Assembly: GCF_019925205.1 (NCBI RefSeq) | Contig: NC_083562.1 | Span: forward strand, 6,076,001-6,140,000 | DNA: 64,000 nt | Reading direction: 5' to 3' | DNA from: Metopolophium dirhodum | Lineage: Eukaryota > Arthropoda > Insecta > Hemiptera > Aphididae | Part shown: piece after piece, positions 1-13,900 of the stretch | Layout: each line of letters opens with the position of its first letter | Position numbering within the stretch: position 1 is the first letter of the stretch | The notes under the pieces: generated by a model | What the model was told of the DNA's origin: nothing | Seen by the model: the letters and a program-made list of their open reading frames with translations, nothing else | The model's database searches: none | Translations under genes and position numbers: made by a program

Positions 1-594
1 TCTTAACATTGAAAACAAAAGTTTACACGTTATTACGATTGAAATTTCCGTTAAATTTTCGAAACATCCGACTTGTATAGTATATAATATGCGGGTTTTT
101 AGACAACTTTCGATTGGAAAAACACTCATCCGAGTCGAGCGGCTCATTTCTTACGATTATGCAAGACTCATTGGTTTGAAAAGTAATAACTTTTTTAGAA
201 ATATTTAGATTTTAACTAGTACGTTTCTATTTAAAAATCCTCGTAAAATATTTTCAAAAAGACGTATACATTTTAAATGTAAAGTGAAGTTTTTATTTAC
301 GATTGGATCAATTTTACCTGGCTAAAACAACGAGGTTTCAAAAGATCAACAAAAAAAAATAAACTACACGACTTACGAATTAAAGTTTTTCCAAATCATT
401 TCTTTCGTCATTCGTCGGGTCTTCCTGTTACACCCTGTACATCGATGTATGTATATAATATTTTGATAGGAACGGCCGATAATATAACAAACGAGAATCT
501 TATCGTCACGTGCATAATGATCGAGGCCCTGAATGGTTGATAACGACCGGGACATGTGATACGACGCACGTCAGCAAGCGTGATACATCAGAGC

Positions 595-1315
595 CGTCAA
601 AATATTTACTTACAAAGCACCGCTGTTTACCTACTACGTAGATAGGTATATAACATACAATATATGTACTACCTATAATAATTATAGCAATAATTTATGA
701 TATTAATTGTTATTACCCATTGGAATTGGACCGCAAGTCGTGTGAAGTTAATAATAGATATATTATCCTATACAGCTATAGGTGATCGTAATAATATAAA
801 CTTACAACTTACAAGACGTAGGTATATATGATGTAGATTTTCTGAGTGTTGGCGTCATTTTCGTCTTACACGCGGCTGTTTGATTTGTTCTCCGAAATGT
901 ATATGCATTGCTGATGGCACATGATTTAAAGTTTTATAATATTTTATAGTATTAGCAGCGCCATTAAATGACAGTTAATTTAAATTTAAAATATTAATAC
1001 GTAAAATCAGTATAACTTTTAAAATTTAAAATTAAATTTAAATCTTAAATAACTCGATATAGTATAACGAATTCAATTTCAAAACCAATAATATTTTATA
1101 AATATCAATAAGTAATAACATAATAAATTAATAATACAATTATTATATATATACGTATAGTCGTTATTATTATTGAACAGCATATAGAATACACCTAACT
1201 GACCGGTTAACAGTCATATTATTAATACAACACCCAACAATAATAATATTGTGAATGAATATCTGCGAAACAAACTGCGAATTTGGTTTGGTAATTATTA
1301 ACTTTGTGTTCAATC
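595..1315 (+). repeat. First copy of a ~715-bp tandem duplication
   Basis: The segment from gtcaaaatatttacttac through the 'acacccaacaataat' and 'ctgcgaatttggtt' blocks recurs at 1354-2300. Landmarks in the same order are 'caaagcaccgctg', 'gcaataatttatgatatt', 'ggcgtcattttcgtc', 'acacgcggctgtttga', 'tagtattagcagcgcc' and 'tgaccggt'. This copy keeps the uninterrupted target site at ~861-876 where the second copy carries a transposon. Confidence 0.85.
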
Positions 1316-1353
1316 CAAAAATTCAATAATTATATACCTAATTAATAATAATA

Positions 1354-2300
1354 GTCAAAATATTTACTTACAAAGCACCGCTGCTTACTACGTAGATGGG
1401 TACATATTATACAATATATTATACTACCCATATTAATAGCAATAATTTATGATATTAATTATTGTTATTACCCATTGAAATAGTTAATAATAGATATTAT
1501 TATATTATTATTATTATTATTATTATTGTTATATAGATACTATTATAGCTATAGGTAATCGTAATAATATGAACTTACAACTTACAAGTATATATTATGA
1601 TGTAGATTTTCCACATGCTGGCGTCATTTTCGTCTTACACGCATAGATAATATAAGAATGGATAGGACATAAGAACTTATCACATGCAATTTTAGTGATA
1701 CTATTTTTAAGGTTATATGGGGCAAATATTGATATGATAATTGATAAATAATAATAAATATTTTAAATATTTTAAATATTTAACAAAGTTTAGAGTAATT
1801 ATCCAGGCACAAGTGGCACAACAACCAAAATACAAACTGACAAATATCTAAATATAACTGACTATCATGTTTTCATTATTATTTAATAAAATAGTTTTGC
1901 ACGTAACCTTAAAAAGCCCCATATCGTCTTTCTCTCTTTACGTTCTCTCTTCCCCAAAAAATCACACGAGCCCCATATGGAACTGGTATAGGCATGTCCT
2001 ATCCATTCTTATATTATCTATGCTTACACGCGGCTGTTTGATAATTTGTTCCCCGAACTTTATGTGCATCGCTAATGGCATACATGATTTAATGTTTTAA
2101 AATATTTTATAGTATTAGCAGCGCCAATGAATGTCGTAGACGATATACGTACAGTCGTTATCATTATTGCAGAGCACAGAAATACACGTGTTGACCGGTC
2201 AACAGTCGTAATAATATTATGACACCCAACAATATTGTGAATGAATTTCCGCGGAAAAAACTGCGAATTTCGGTTTAGTAATTACTAATTTTGCACACTG
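1354..2300 (+). repeat. Second copy of the tandem duplication, split by a MITE
   Basis: This matches 595-1315 in two blocks, 1354-1641 and 2023-2300, separated by the 381-bp element at 1642-2022. The copies differ by many small indels and substitutions, so the duplication is not recent. No coding content was seen. Confidence 0.85.
1642..2022. mobile_element. hAT-like MITE with 29-bp perfect TIRs and 8-bp target duplication
   Basis: The ends are catagataatataag... and its exact reverse complement; the 29-bp arms are 1642-1670 and 1994-2022. The 8-bp direct repeat cttacacg flanks it (1634-1641, 2023-2030). The tandem paralogue at ~861-876 shows the single, unoccupied site, confirming insertion. 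It is too short for a transposase, so non-autonomous. An 8-bp duplication is the hAT pattern. Confidence 0.9.
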
Positions 2301-2397
2301 CACGTGTAAACAAATCTACATTACCCTCCCCACACAGTACCACGGGCCAACGACCTTAGTAGTTGCTCAAACCTTAACACGAATAAAAAAAAAATAA
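2300..2397 (+). mobile_element. 3' part of a tRNA-derived SINE
   Basis: The stretch 'ttaccctccccacac' ... 'ccaacgacctta' ... 'ctcaaacctt' followed by an A-rich tail matches the 3' body of the SINE at 58937-59180 ('taccctcccccacag', 'ctaatgacctca', 'cctcaaaccc'). The tRNA-like head is missing, so this is a 5'-truncated copy. It abuts the end of the tandem duplication. Confidence 0.7.
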
Positions 2398-5298
2398 AAC
2401 ATAATGTTGATGTATTGACCGCATGATGGTACGTATTATAATATCAAAATAACTTTTTTTTCATTTTTTGTAATCAATATTAGTTATAAGGTTTCGGTTA
2501 ATATTACCACAAAAAAAAAAGTAACAAATTATTACTGTAGACATTTAATCTTATAGATTTTCAGAATATATTTAAACAGTTAAATACACTCCCTGCATGT
2601 TCCCGTGTTGCCCAGAGTTTACCTCCACCTCCCTGACGCCACTTGCACCTTACTGAATTTAAGAATTAATCGTCAATATGAGGCAATAACAATTATAAAC
2701 TAGATAATTGTCCAAAATTGTACTCGTATTTTGTTTGGATATTTTTAAAATAATGATGTCTAGAAATCGCTTGTATAAAAGGCGAACAATTCAAATCTCT
2801 ACTAAGTCTGCTTGAAAGTTGAGGATTAAAGCGGCTATTATGTATTAATTGCTTCCAAAGGTAAATACATACACGACATGTGAAATTTTTTCAAACACTT
2901 TCAAATTCAGTAGGCGCCTTAAATCACACGTTTTGAAAATTAATTCAAAACTGAGAATGAATGAGGACTAACCTGTATTTGTTCCAAAATAAAATATATG
3001 TTGATGTGATATAGTCTTTAAGGTAGCTTTGTTTGAATAGACTAGATTAAACAGTTAAAACATTAGAAGCTATAAAAATTCCAATTATTTTAATTGATTT
3101 GTTAATAACGATTAAGACTTAAATATCATCAGTAATATTATATTATACCTATTAATAAAAAATTACTTTCATTGAAGTATGATAAAAATGTTCAGTAGAA
3201 TACATTTCCCTCCCCCGGTCCTGAGGTAATAAAATATGTAGATGACGTAACTGAAATTCGTCTATCTCATCGTCAAAAATGTTCACTCCACTATACTTAT
3301 ACTTATACGTTATTAGTACTTATACCTATATTTTTTAAACAAAGCTAATACAATAATTGTTAATAATATTTGTATAGCATATAGTCATGAAGTATAATAA
3401 TAAAACGTAGACACTAGACACACGATAAATATTATTCTTTTGCAACATTGTCGATGATAAAGCATTAAAAGTATTGACTCAATTGGTGATATTATTTCGA
3501 TAGATTTTAAAAATAATTTACATTCGTCTATTTTTTAATTTAAAGATTTTACAATACTCAGTCGAACAAACGATTTGCGTTGATTTTCCAGTCGTACATT
3601 GGGTACAATAATTATTTTTGAACAATAAATTGTAACAAAATTTCCGTTCCGTTAATTTCGGGATGATTATGAAATCATTGAATGTCACCGATGTCTTTTG
3701 GATATTGTTTGTTAAAGTTTTTCTCGTGTCTATAGAGAAACTAATAATAAGAAAATCGATAGCTGATAACTGAGACTTGTTATCGCATTAGTTACTAATA
3801 AGTGCCAAATCTATACGTCGTAATCTTTAAAGTACTAACTAACTATATTAAATAGTACGTATAATATTCTTGATTTTCAACCGAAAGATTGGATCATCGC
3901 GTTAAACAGAACTACCCATAACCACGCTCACGGAGCGTGCTCGTTTTCTTATAGTTAACTATTCCTACAATAATGTATTCCTGGTTCTATAATTAATTAA
4001 ACGTAAAAAATTGTAATCGGTAACTTGTCTATAAATGACGTCTTTGGCCTGTAGGTTATCTTTGTTTATAATATGATTAACACTTAACCCGCGCGAGTTT
4101 ATGTTTATATAATATCTTAAATGTGTACAGTTGTCGTTATAATAGTTGTAACTATATACTTAGCCGTGCATGCGAGTCATTACGAGTCATTAACTCCGAT
4201 GCCCGATTGATAGTGACTTTTTATTTTATCGAAGTGCATTGATCTGAATTTTGTCATTAGGGTTATGTTTTGATAAGGTAGATTATTGTATATATATTAT
4301 TTGGTTTATCCTAATACCGGTCGAGAATATTTTATCACACCATAAACATTACAATTTAACGGGGTGTTAAAAATGCATACGAGTGGCCACGAGTGTTGTT
4401 CTCAGCAGTTAACGAATATTTCTCAGTTTATTTTTGTATTAACAGAGTAGTTGTCCGTACTTTATAAAACGTGTCCAACGAACACTCATTTGGTACAACA
4501 TTAATTAGGCAATCATTACATTTCGAAATAAATATATTTTTTTTTTAATTTACCTAATGTTTAATCCGAGTCCACGACATTGATAGTTTAATACAATAAG
4601 GTTCTTCATAAGTCGTTCTTGCAACAGCTAAATATCGAAAATACAATAGTAAAATACGGCCAGTTCGTTGTAATAATATAATCGTTGGTCGTTTGAAGTA
4701 CAACAACATTTTAAAAACATCGGTATTTAAATGTAAAATTATTCGCCAGATAGATTTGAGTTATTTTGTTTCAGTTCAATAAATATTAACCGTAAACTTG
4801 AAATAATCCAGTGTACATATTACATATCTATATACATTGTAGAATGGAATTTAAGGGGGTCAGTGCAAAAATCAGACAACTCCGTTCTTCAAAACCTTTC
4901 AGAAAATAAAATAATAAAAACAAGTACATTTTTTTTTGGAGCTCTCTTTTATTTTGACCAAAACTTAGTATTCATTATATCTTTCTCTTGGAGCAATCTT
5001 TTTTTCCATACAATTTAATACCAGACAACTCCAAGGCTTCAAGTACGTTTTATGTATTTCCTATACGGATCCGTCTCGTTCATGAAAACATTATAATATA
5101 CTCTTGATTTTTTTTTCTCTACCATATAGTATCCAAATCGGATTTGATCAATTTTGTAATAATATTTATACTAATTTTAATCTATTTATGTAAAGATCCC
5201 GTTCGTATACCATCGTAGATCGGTATTGATTTATAAGTTACACACACTTTATATAATATTTATTATTATAATAAATTTTTGGAAAATATTATATAGAT
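2398..5298. other. Gene-free AT-rich stretch
   Basis: No open frame of note and no RNA gene were seen. There are poly-A and poly-T runs, and the word cagacaactcc occurs twice, near 4876 and 5024. Confidence 0.5.
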
Positions 5299-5306
5299 GC
5301 TAATCC

Positions 5307-5704
5307 AGCGGCTCTCGGCGTTTTTATAACTGCATACCACTTACACAGTTTGAACATTTCCATGCACCACTTGTTCAGATAACATTCTTTTTTTGCTTAT
5401 CAAAAATTAATACGTTATTTCACATGCATGGAATTTTTATTTTACTTGGAACTTAAAAATTATGACGATACAAGCTGAATTACTAAACGAAAATGCTTAA
5501 ATTAACGCACAAAAAAAAAAAAAAATTAAATGTGTACAATTATTATTCATTTTATGTTATTATTAATATCAATAATATTTAATGTGAATAATGATCCATT
5601 ATAATTTATTTTTTTCATAAATGGAGATTTCCTTCGCGTACCACCTATGAGCTTTCCATGTACCGGCACTAGTGGTACGCGTACCAAAGGTTAGGAAACG
5701 TTTT
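5307..5704. mobile_element. Degenerate hAT-like MITE
   Basis: The 8-bp direct repeat gctaatcc flanks it exactly (5299-5306, 5705-5712). The ends, agcggctctcggcgttttt on the left and the complement of ...ggttaggaaacgtttt on the right, are imperfect inverted repeats differing mainly by transitions. The interior has repeated taccac/gtggta words. The open frame starting at 5672 only overlaps the right end. Confidence 0.7.
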
Positions 5705-5712
5705 GCTAATCC

Positions 5713-7021
5713 ATCCATCTCATTCATTCATAATCGTGTTTTCACAATCAATGACTATTGCGTTATCATTGAGTTCAGATTGTGCACATCGATTATAGCT
5801 GCAGTGACCTGCTCAACAACGAGGTATGTCAAGACCGACTGCACAGCAGAGCGGGTTCCCTGGGGTTTTCGGGAAATCGTTATTAAACCATCATAGGCTA
5901 TATGCGATTTTGATTTACCTACGTTCAGTGATATACGTTAGTTCAAACTTCAGTTTTAACTAAAATTATAAAAACCGACATTTCGGAACAACATATTATT
6001 TTTCTGTTCGTGTTCAATGGAATCATCTAAGTTACAAAGTGCGTTTGACTGAATTATTGTTGATTATTACACCTACTGCACACGTGTTGTAAGTACTTAT
6101 ATGTTTACTACGTTACGATAAACATAATACATTTCAATACACACCTTTGTATAGTATATGCAGACTTGAGGTGGTATTCCCAGTACATTATTCGGAATAT
6201 TTTTTAGATACTTTTTTTTGTTGAAATTATTCAATACAGTATTTTGAACACTTTTTACAAGCATCCTGAGTACAGCATTCGGAATACATTTTTTCTTATT
6301 TAGGTGTACTCTTATACATTACGAAATATTGCGTACGAACTATATTAATATGAACACATGCAGTTATCCAGAGAGAGAGATTCCACTGTGGTAGGGTGCC
6401 GGGTGAGATGCGCAGAAGAACAGATTTTCGAGGGGCGGCCGCGGTGTGTTGTTCTCTCGCTGGACAAAGTCATTTTTCCTACTGATACCTACAGGTTATT
6501 TGGAATTAAATATATATTATAACTTAAAATATCATTTATTTATTTTTTAGATTTAATGGTTCTAGTATGAAGTACTTAAGAGGAACCTTTATTCGATTTC
6601 AAACGTTAGCTATAAAAATTGAACATTTTATAAATTTTTTACTACAAAATAATTTGTGAATTCTGTGATTTTGATATTGTGCTATTTACCTGTATACAAA
6701 TTTGAATATGTATTTTCTTTTTTTTTATATTGGTATACGAAATACGTAGGTATTATTATATATTACCTTTAAGACTCTAAAGTAATTAGTAGATCCAATT
6801 TTCTATCAGAAATCACGCTCAAAGTGGAAAATCGAAGCATTTTTTCTGCTGTAAATCGTGTACACAAACACAAGAAAACATACATCATTGTAAAGTGATA
6901 CTAATGACTAGTCGTGGTATCAAAACAGTACATATTCGTTAGATAAAATCGTACAAATTAATATCATTGAATACAAATGTGAAATGAAATACAATAGGAA
7001 GGTAAGGTACCTGTATAATTC
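5713..7021. other. Gene-free stretch between MITE and serpin 3' end
   Basis: Nothing gene-like was seen apart from a plus-strand frame reading out of the MITE to 5896. There is a small GC-richer patch at 6370-6470. Confidence 0.45.
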
Positions 7022-7122
7022 TTTATTGTTATAAAAATAATAATTAAATAATTACAATTTTGACTAAAACTAAAATAAATTTAGCTGCACATCAATGATT
7101 AGTGTATTGCAGATAATTTATT
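7022..7122 (-). terminator. Possible polyadenylation signals of the serpin gene
   Basis: AATAAA hexamers on the minus strand lie at 7122-7117 and 7027-7022, about 0.8-0.9 kb beyond the stop codon at 7938-7936. No closer canonical hexamer was noticed. In AT-rich DNA this hexamer is common by chance, so the placement is tentative. Confidence 0.25.
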
Positions 7123-7864
7123 ATAAATGATTTGAAATAAACATTTACAAAAACGGAATCATGGATTTACTTATTCTGTATACATAAAAAAAAGTATTTA
7201 GACATAATTCCTTAAAAAAACTAGGAACAATCTTATTTTACGTATAAAAAAATCTAATATTTAATATAATGTTTATCGTGTATAAAATATTTAATTTTGT
7301 ATTGACAAAATATATATCACAAAGCGTGTCACAGTTTTATAGTAACGCATTTAGTATAATTATTAAAATAATAATAAACTGAAAAATATCCTATAAATAA
7401 TAATAAATTGTACGCATAAAAAAATATACCTATGTATTATTTATATATATATTATAAAATATATAAAATGCAAAAATTGTCGTATATCGTTCAGAATTCT
7501 GAACTACATTAAACTTAAACAAACGTTTAGGATGTCGATTTTACCAAGATCATAAAATTATTTAAAAAATATCAATGGATAGAATTTAAATATTTTTATC
7601 GTTAAATGTCAGTGAAATCGACCGGATTAGTTCCAATAATAACCTAATGCCAAACACAATAATGTGTAAATATCAGTTAATTTTTCGTCTCAAAAACGGG
7701 TCGCCGCGCTCGTTTTACTGTCCACAAACGAGGTATGCCCCGCGGCGGTCAATTTTGTAATTTAAAAAATAGAAACTCACTTAAAAATTATTATCATCGT
7801 CGTTTGGCAATGGTGTAATAATGTGTACATTTAGTAATATTATAATATTATGTTTCGTGATATC

Positions 7865-7896
<32 letters not shown>

Positions 7897-7935
7897 TTTA
7901 GTTAATTATCATATAATATAATCATTACGAATGGT
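7123..7935 (-). other. Probable 3' UTR of the serpin gene
   Basis: This stretch runs from the TGA at 7936-7938 toward the first candidate AATAAA. It has no open frame and carries an (AAT)n microsatellite at about 7865-7894 and a short GC-richer patch near 7695-7750. UTR status is inferred from position only. Confidence 0.35.
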
Positions 7936-10900
7936 TCACGGCAACAGCCTCGGGTTAAACCTACCCAGGTAGATTATCATCCCTGTGGGATTGTGCCTGA
8001 CCAGGTAAAGGAACGGCCTGTCGAACCGGAGCCTCGGCACGTCCGGGAGCCGCGCCTGCCTTGGCCGCAGGTTGAGCGGCAAATGCGAGTACGGGCTGTG
8101 CAGCGGCAGATCTTCGGCGCTGCGCTTCCGGCGACCACCGTCGTGGCTACTATTGAGGACGCTCTCGTGGCCGCTCCCGTGGCCGTCTTCGCTGTCGCCA
8201 CTCGGGCCGCTCCCGTGGCCGTCTTCGCTGTCGCCACTCGGGCCGCTCTCGTGGCCGCCGTCGCGGCCGGCACGGCCCATCCGCTGCGGCGACGCCGGGT
8301 ACGTCTCCACGTGGTGCCGGGCGCCGATGGTGTCCTCGCCGCACGTGCTGAACGTGTTCACCTGCAGCATGTCGGACAGGTACAGGTCGTACAGCCCGTT
8401 GACGCCGCGCAGGTCGGCCTTCTGGTCGCTGAACACGTCCCGCAGGCCCATCTTCTGCAGGGCGGCCGTGGCGTTCAGCACGGATCGGTGCGAGAACCTC
8501 GGCACTTGCAGCTCGAGCCCCGGTCGGGGCAACAGGCTCCGGAGCACCCGAGACCAACCGCCCCGCCGGTACGACGTCTCGATCAGCCGCTGTTCCAACC
8601 GGGCGAGGCCGTCGCCCGGGGCCACCTGGCCCTGTTGGCCCGGCAGCACCAGTATGGTGGACACCGCCGAGTCCGGGCCCAGGCAAACGGCCGTCGCGTC
8701 CAGCCCGGGTTCGTAGCCGGCCAGGAATCCGCCGCGCCACACGGCCGCCGGCACTGGGACCAGGCGCCGTTGTCTGGTCGACGGTCTCACCACGAAGTAC
8801 ATTTCGCCGTCTCTGCCCTCGGTGGACGCGCTCTCGCAGCTCGTCTGTAACACGAACGGGTTATATCAGCATAATATAATATAATATATTATGTACTATT
8901 GTTATGACGATAAACACGTGTTCCAATATTCCAGTTGCCTGATGGGAAACATTTTTGCAATCGTGATTTTTGTTGGTTGTGTTTTTTTCGTGTATTCGAG
9001 GTATTACCTTATGATTCAATTTACTGATACTTTGTTAAAAAAAATTATATAATAATACCTATTTGTAATTACAAGTTATTCAGCTTTATTCTTCAGCTAC
9101 AGGTCCGATCATATAGGATAGAATTTTTACATAATATATGCATATTATATGCAATATGCACAAACTAACTTTGAACTGTGTAATTTTTAAGATATTAATT
9201 ATTTATTTAGTTATATTTTAAGATAATTATGATTATTCAACATTTAGAAAAATTACAACCATTGAACTATTTAGAGTTCAAATGTTATATTGGCAATCGC
9301 ATGGACGATAATTGTTATCACACGAATGTCATACCCGCATGACGTATAATTATCTCCATCTTATAAACACATAAAATAATAACGTCGGAATAATCCATTT
9401 TATGTTATTGTTTTTAACATTAGAGTGAATTTACCTATTCTCAAATTTCAAATTCAAAAATAATATCCAGGGTTACACGTAATTTTTTTTAAATGTTTTA
9501 ATTTTGAAGCAGGTTATAATCATGTTACAATTTATCGTTTAAATGTATAAGAAGTTAATTTAAAAAGCGGAGTGATAATCGACGATAATAATACCTATTG
9601 TATTATACGATAAGGTTCATTGTTTTCATGTCAACCAATGCCTTAAATTATATTTATTTTATTATAATATTATATTTTACTAAATAAACTTAAATGTGTA
9701 TTGATTTAGTCTGTGTGCTATATTTAATTATTTTTCTATTTTGTCAGTATAAATCCACCATTTAAATCCCAAACCTTTTTAATTCACTCTAGTTACCAGA
9801 ATTTCTTAGGACAGCCCTATCCTGCTTAGCATGTGCTTTCCAGGCAAATAACAATTATGCTGGAATTCAATTCCACTCTTCACCTTATCACGAATAATTA
9901 CGTATTTTTTAAAAATAAGCCCATATCAAATCCAGTTTGCTCATGGTTCAATTAGAATACCAAAAATACGCGTTTAAAGACTATTTTATCAGTTTGTGTA
10001 TCAACTGTGAAATATCATTAATTAAAATTACCTGGAATACGTTAGCACTGAATGCGGCGAATGGTGGTGTCAAACTCAATCCAGAACCACGAAGATATTC
10101 CACAACACGACCCAAAGTTTGTCTTTTGACTAATAAATTGGTTCGTCTCCTTAAAACGTCTCCTATCGTATTGAAGTCTACTTCTTCTACGTGTCCATCA
10201 TAATACTGCTGTACTCGTTCTTTATAGAATTCTAGTATTTTTCCATTTCCCTAAAAATAAAATGACAAAATGTGAACAACGATAGCATGTTTGTGCAATC
10301 ACACCTAATTTATTTGGAAGATAATATGGATTATATTAAACCTAAGTACGGAAGTGGATATTAAAAAAACAAAAATGTATGAAAATGTTTTTCATGATAA
10401 TAACTTTTACCTTGTGGCTGTAGATTTCCCGGACGAAAGACGCGGTGGCCACACCTGGATTGTTGATGTTGGTTATTGAGTGCGTAATGTTCCTGAGTAC
10501 TTGGTGAGGATTGAAAGTGACCATGTCATCAAGCCTAAGCACGTCGTTCATTTGACCGGAAGTAGAACCACGGGCACCTAGGAATACCATGGCCAGCATA
10601 GCAGTCAGCTCGAACGGAGATAGCACCAGACTTCTGGAGGCTATCTGACCTTTTCCGGTAACGGCTGTCCACATCTTGAATGACAACTCGTTACAAAGGT
10701 CAGCAAATCGGCGCACATCATCGCCCAAAAACGCTACACTCGCTTCCATTCCCATGCTCTCGTGTGGCGCAGGATGCAGTTCGACTGTGGACGGAGACGC
10801 ACTGTTGGCCATCTGTGGTCTATAAGCATTGGACGACGGTCCAGGCGATTTTACTGCAGGCGGCAGAGTGACCGTGGCTGGCGTGGACCAAGTGGTGTAG

Positions 10901-13900
10901 TTTTTCACGGCCACCGTAGAGTTTTCAGATACTGCCGTCATCGAGTTTTGGACTTCAGACTCTGCCGTCGTGGCTGTTACTGCTGCCGATGCTGTTTCTA
11001 CTGTTGCTGCTGTTGATACTGTTGCTGTTGCTATTGCTGATTTCACTGATGTCAGTGATGGTTGTATCGTCGTGGTGGTCGATGTGGACGGCATGGTTAC
11101 AGCTGACATTGTCACCTCCCTCGTCACCGGGGCGACATAAGGGGTGAACGTTGTGGTTACTGATTCTTCGTTGCCGGTTTCTGGATTGGTAACGGCGCCA
11201 CGGTTTTCAAATGGCGTGGTGGTGTCGAAAAACACTTGCGTTTCCGATGATAAATCGTCCAGTTTAGCCACTTGCCCGGGACCACCAGTGGAACTGACAT
11301 TGAACACAGTCAACATTTCCATGCTTGGTTCTGAATTTCGCATCGCCTCTTCTGTGTTGTTGGTGGTCACCGATTCTGCAGCGATCGTGTCGTGCGGCTC
11401 CAGGAACTTGGTAACCAACTCCGCTGAATTCGTAGTGAAGTCGTAAAAGTCCTGCGTGGCCGCGTTCTCGGACACGGCAAATGTGGTGGTCTCGTCATAG
11501 TCTGACTTAACCGTCGCCTGTTTTCGGCTGGCTTGTTCAGTGGATGATTGTTTTCCCTCAGCCGAAGACAATTTCTCGTAGGGGCGCTCGCCAATTTCTT
11601 GGTACTCCGTTTCAAGAACCGTCGCCACCGCCGGCTTTTGTGTGTTTTGCAACATGCTAGCCACGGCATTTATACCGTCTTTGAGCATCAGGTCTACGCC
11701 GGGCGCACTGTTGTTGTTTTCGGTTTCTGGTCTGTCTTTCAGTTGTAATTCCGGAAGGAAATGTGTGACCGGAACGTATTGAGTATCCGATTCTGGTGTT
11801 GTAAACGTGACCTCGGTCGCATTAGTGGCTGTGGTCCTAGCCGACGTACTGGACACTATCGAACCTACTGCTGCACTAGCCGCTGTCTGTGCTATCGGTG
11901 TACCTGTTGTTATCTGAGCAGCCGTCGTACCGACCGTCGTAGTACTCGCTGCACTCGTTGAAGCCGCAGTTGTCGTCACTACAGTTACACCTGTATCTGC
12001 AGCTTCCACAGCAGTTTTTACTGCTTCCATTATTTTTTCCGTTGTGGTTTCCAATTTCGTAACTGCCGCTGTTTCTGTTGTGGTTGATGTTGTTATAGTT
12101 GGTGTTGTTGTAGTCGATGTTGTTGTAGTTGGTGTTGTTGTAGTTGGTGTTGTTTCATTCGTCGTAGTTGTTGTTGTTGTTGTTGTCACTAAATCTCCAA
12201 CTGAAGACGAGATCATTGATACCGGAATTCCAGTTATAGTATTTACCACCGACGGTGTTGTTGTCGACATGGAGGCAGTGAGCGTTTGTTGAGCGCTAAC
12301 AGTAGTTGGGGATACGGTACTAGTAGAGACGCTGGAAGCTGTTGACGATTTAGTCATAAAAGACGATATTAAATCTCTAATCACGTTAGCGTCTGTAACG
12401 GAGTTCAGTGGCTGACTGTTGCTGGAAAAGAACGATTTTTCGGTACTCATGTATGGAATAGTCGAAGGGTATGCTGTTGGATGTTGAGCGGTCATTGGCC
12501 ATTCTTCTACTTTCACTGATACATATTTATCGGGTTCTGTTTGACTACGAACCGTTGTTGTAGATGAACCATATCCGAAATTTGGAATAGCCGTAGTTTT
12601 TAATTCTTGTATGCGATTTGATAGAGTGACATTCGTTCGATTTATGCCATTTGGTCGATTTGAAGTGACTTTAGTCTGGAAAACTTTAACAGGTTCTTTG
12701 ACGAATTTATTCTTCGTCTCCTCGGTGGAATTCCAAAATGTGTCTATTGGTTTTTTCACGCTGAGAGTTGCATTATTTATCGTTTTGTTAACAACTTTTA
12801 CGAAACTATCAATTAATTTATTTGGGTAAGCTTGAGTGGTTTGTGTAATCTTTTGCATATATTTAGTTGACATGTTACTTGGTGGGTACTGGTAGTTATT
12901 TCTAGTAGTAGAAACAGTAGTCGCATTAAATTTATTAATTGATGATGGCTTTGTCATATAAGAGGCTGTCGTAGCATTTGCATATGGTCGAGGTTTAGTC
13001 ACATTAGACTTGGGCGGTGCAAATCGTGTTGCTGTGATGGTAGGGGTGGTCTTGTGCAAAAATGGCTTATCTGTAGTTGAAGTTTTATATGTCATTGTAA
13101 TTGGAGGTTTTCTAGCTGATGTCAAAGCTTCAGTTACTGGTTTCAAAGCACCACCAGTGCTCAATGACATTGCTATTGGACTGTAGTAGCTTAATTCTGG
13201 TGAACTCTCTTCGGGTATATAATCTGCTGTACTATCTTTTTCTACTAAATCATTAGTCTGTAAAGGTTTGTGGTTGGATGATTGACTGTCAGTCACTTGC
13301 GACAGCATATCTGATATAGAAGCTGACATTTCTTTATTTATCTCAAGACTATCTGCCATAATAGATGGTTTAGCAGTTGAATGCAACATTAAAATTGGTT
13401 TTTGTAGTGCTGGTTTTTGTTTCTCGAATGACTGTATTGGCCTAAAAGGTTTTTTAGTCGTTGATGGTTTAAGTGTTGTCCACTGTGTTGTTGACTGTGT
13501 TGGTGATTGTGTTGTTGAGTGTATTGTTGAGTGTGTTGTTGATTGTGTTGGAGTAAATTTTGTTGTTACTTCAGGTTTGACAGTGGAGTATTTCGGTGTT
13601 GACCTCACTTTTTCTGTTGTAGTGGCTATTTGCGTTTTTATAGATGACTGTGGCAATTTAAGTGTCGTCGATTGAGGTTGCATTGATACTAACGGTGCCT
13701 TAGTAGATGACAATGGTTTTTTCGTCAATGGAATGTCCATTGACTCAGTTGTTTTGGACGGAAGCAAGTATCCGGAAAGATGAGCTACGTCATCTGGAGT
13801 TTCAATTAGTCCTGGGAATAAGGCTGACCACGCGGACGCTGAATCTGGGCGATGTAAAGATGTGCTTGACATAGAAGGAATGGGTTTGCCCGAGTTAGCA

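Noticed and set aside
1867..2100. 77-codon frame
   Set aside because: It runs out of the MITE across its end into duplicated flank, so it cannot be an ancestral gene.
7993..8850. Long open frames on both strands over serpin exon 4 (285, 214, 196, 98 codons)
   Set aside because: They are shadows of the GC-rich exon; only the minus-strand frame with serpin motifs and matching splice sites is supported.
10680..12829. Several 60-100-codon plus-strand frames opposite the large serpin exon
   Set aside because: They are antisense to Thr/Ser/Val-rich codons and give low-complexity Val/Cys/Arg peptides; no independent evidence.
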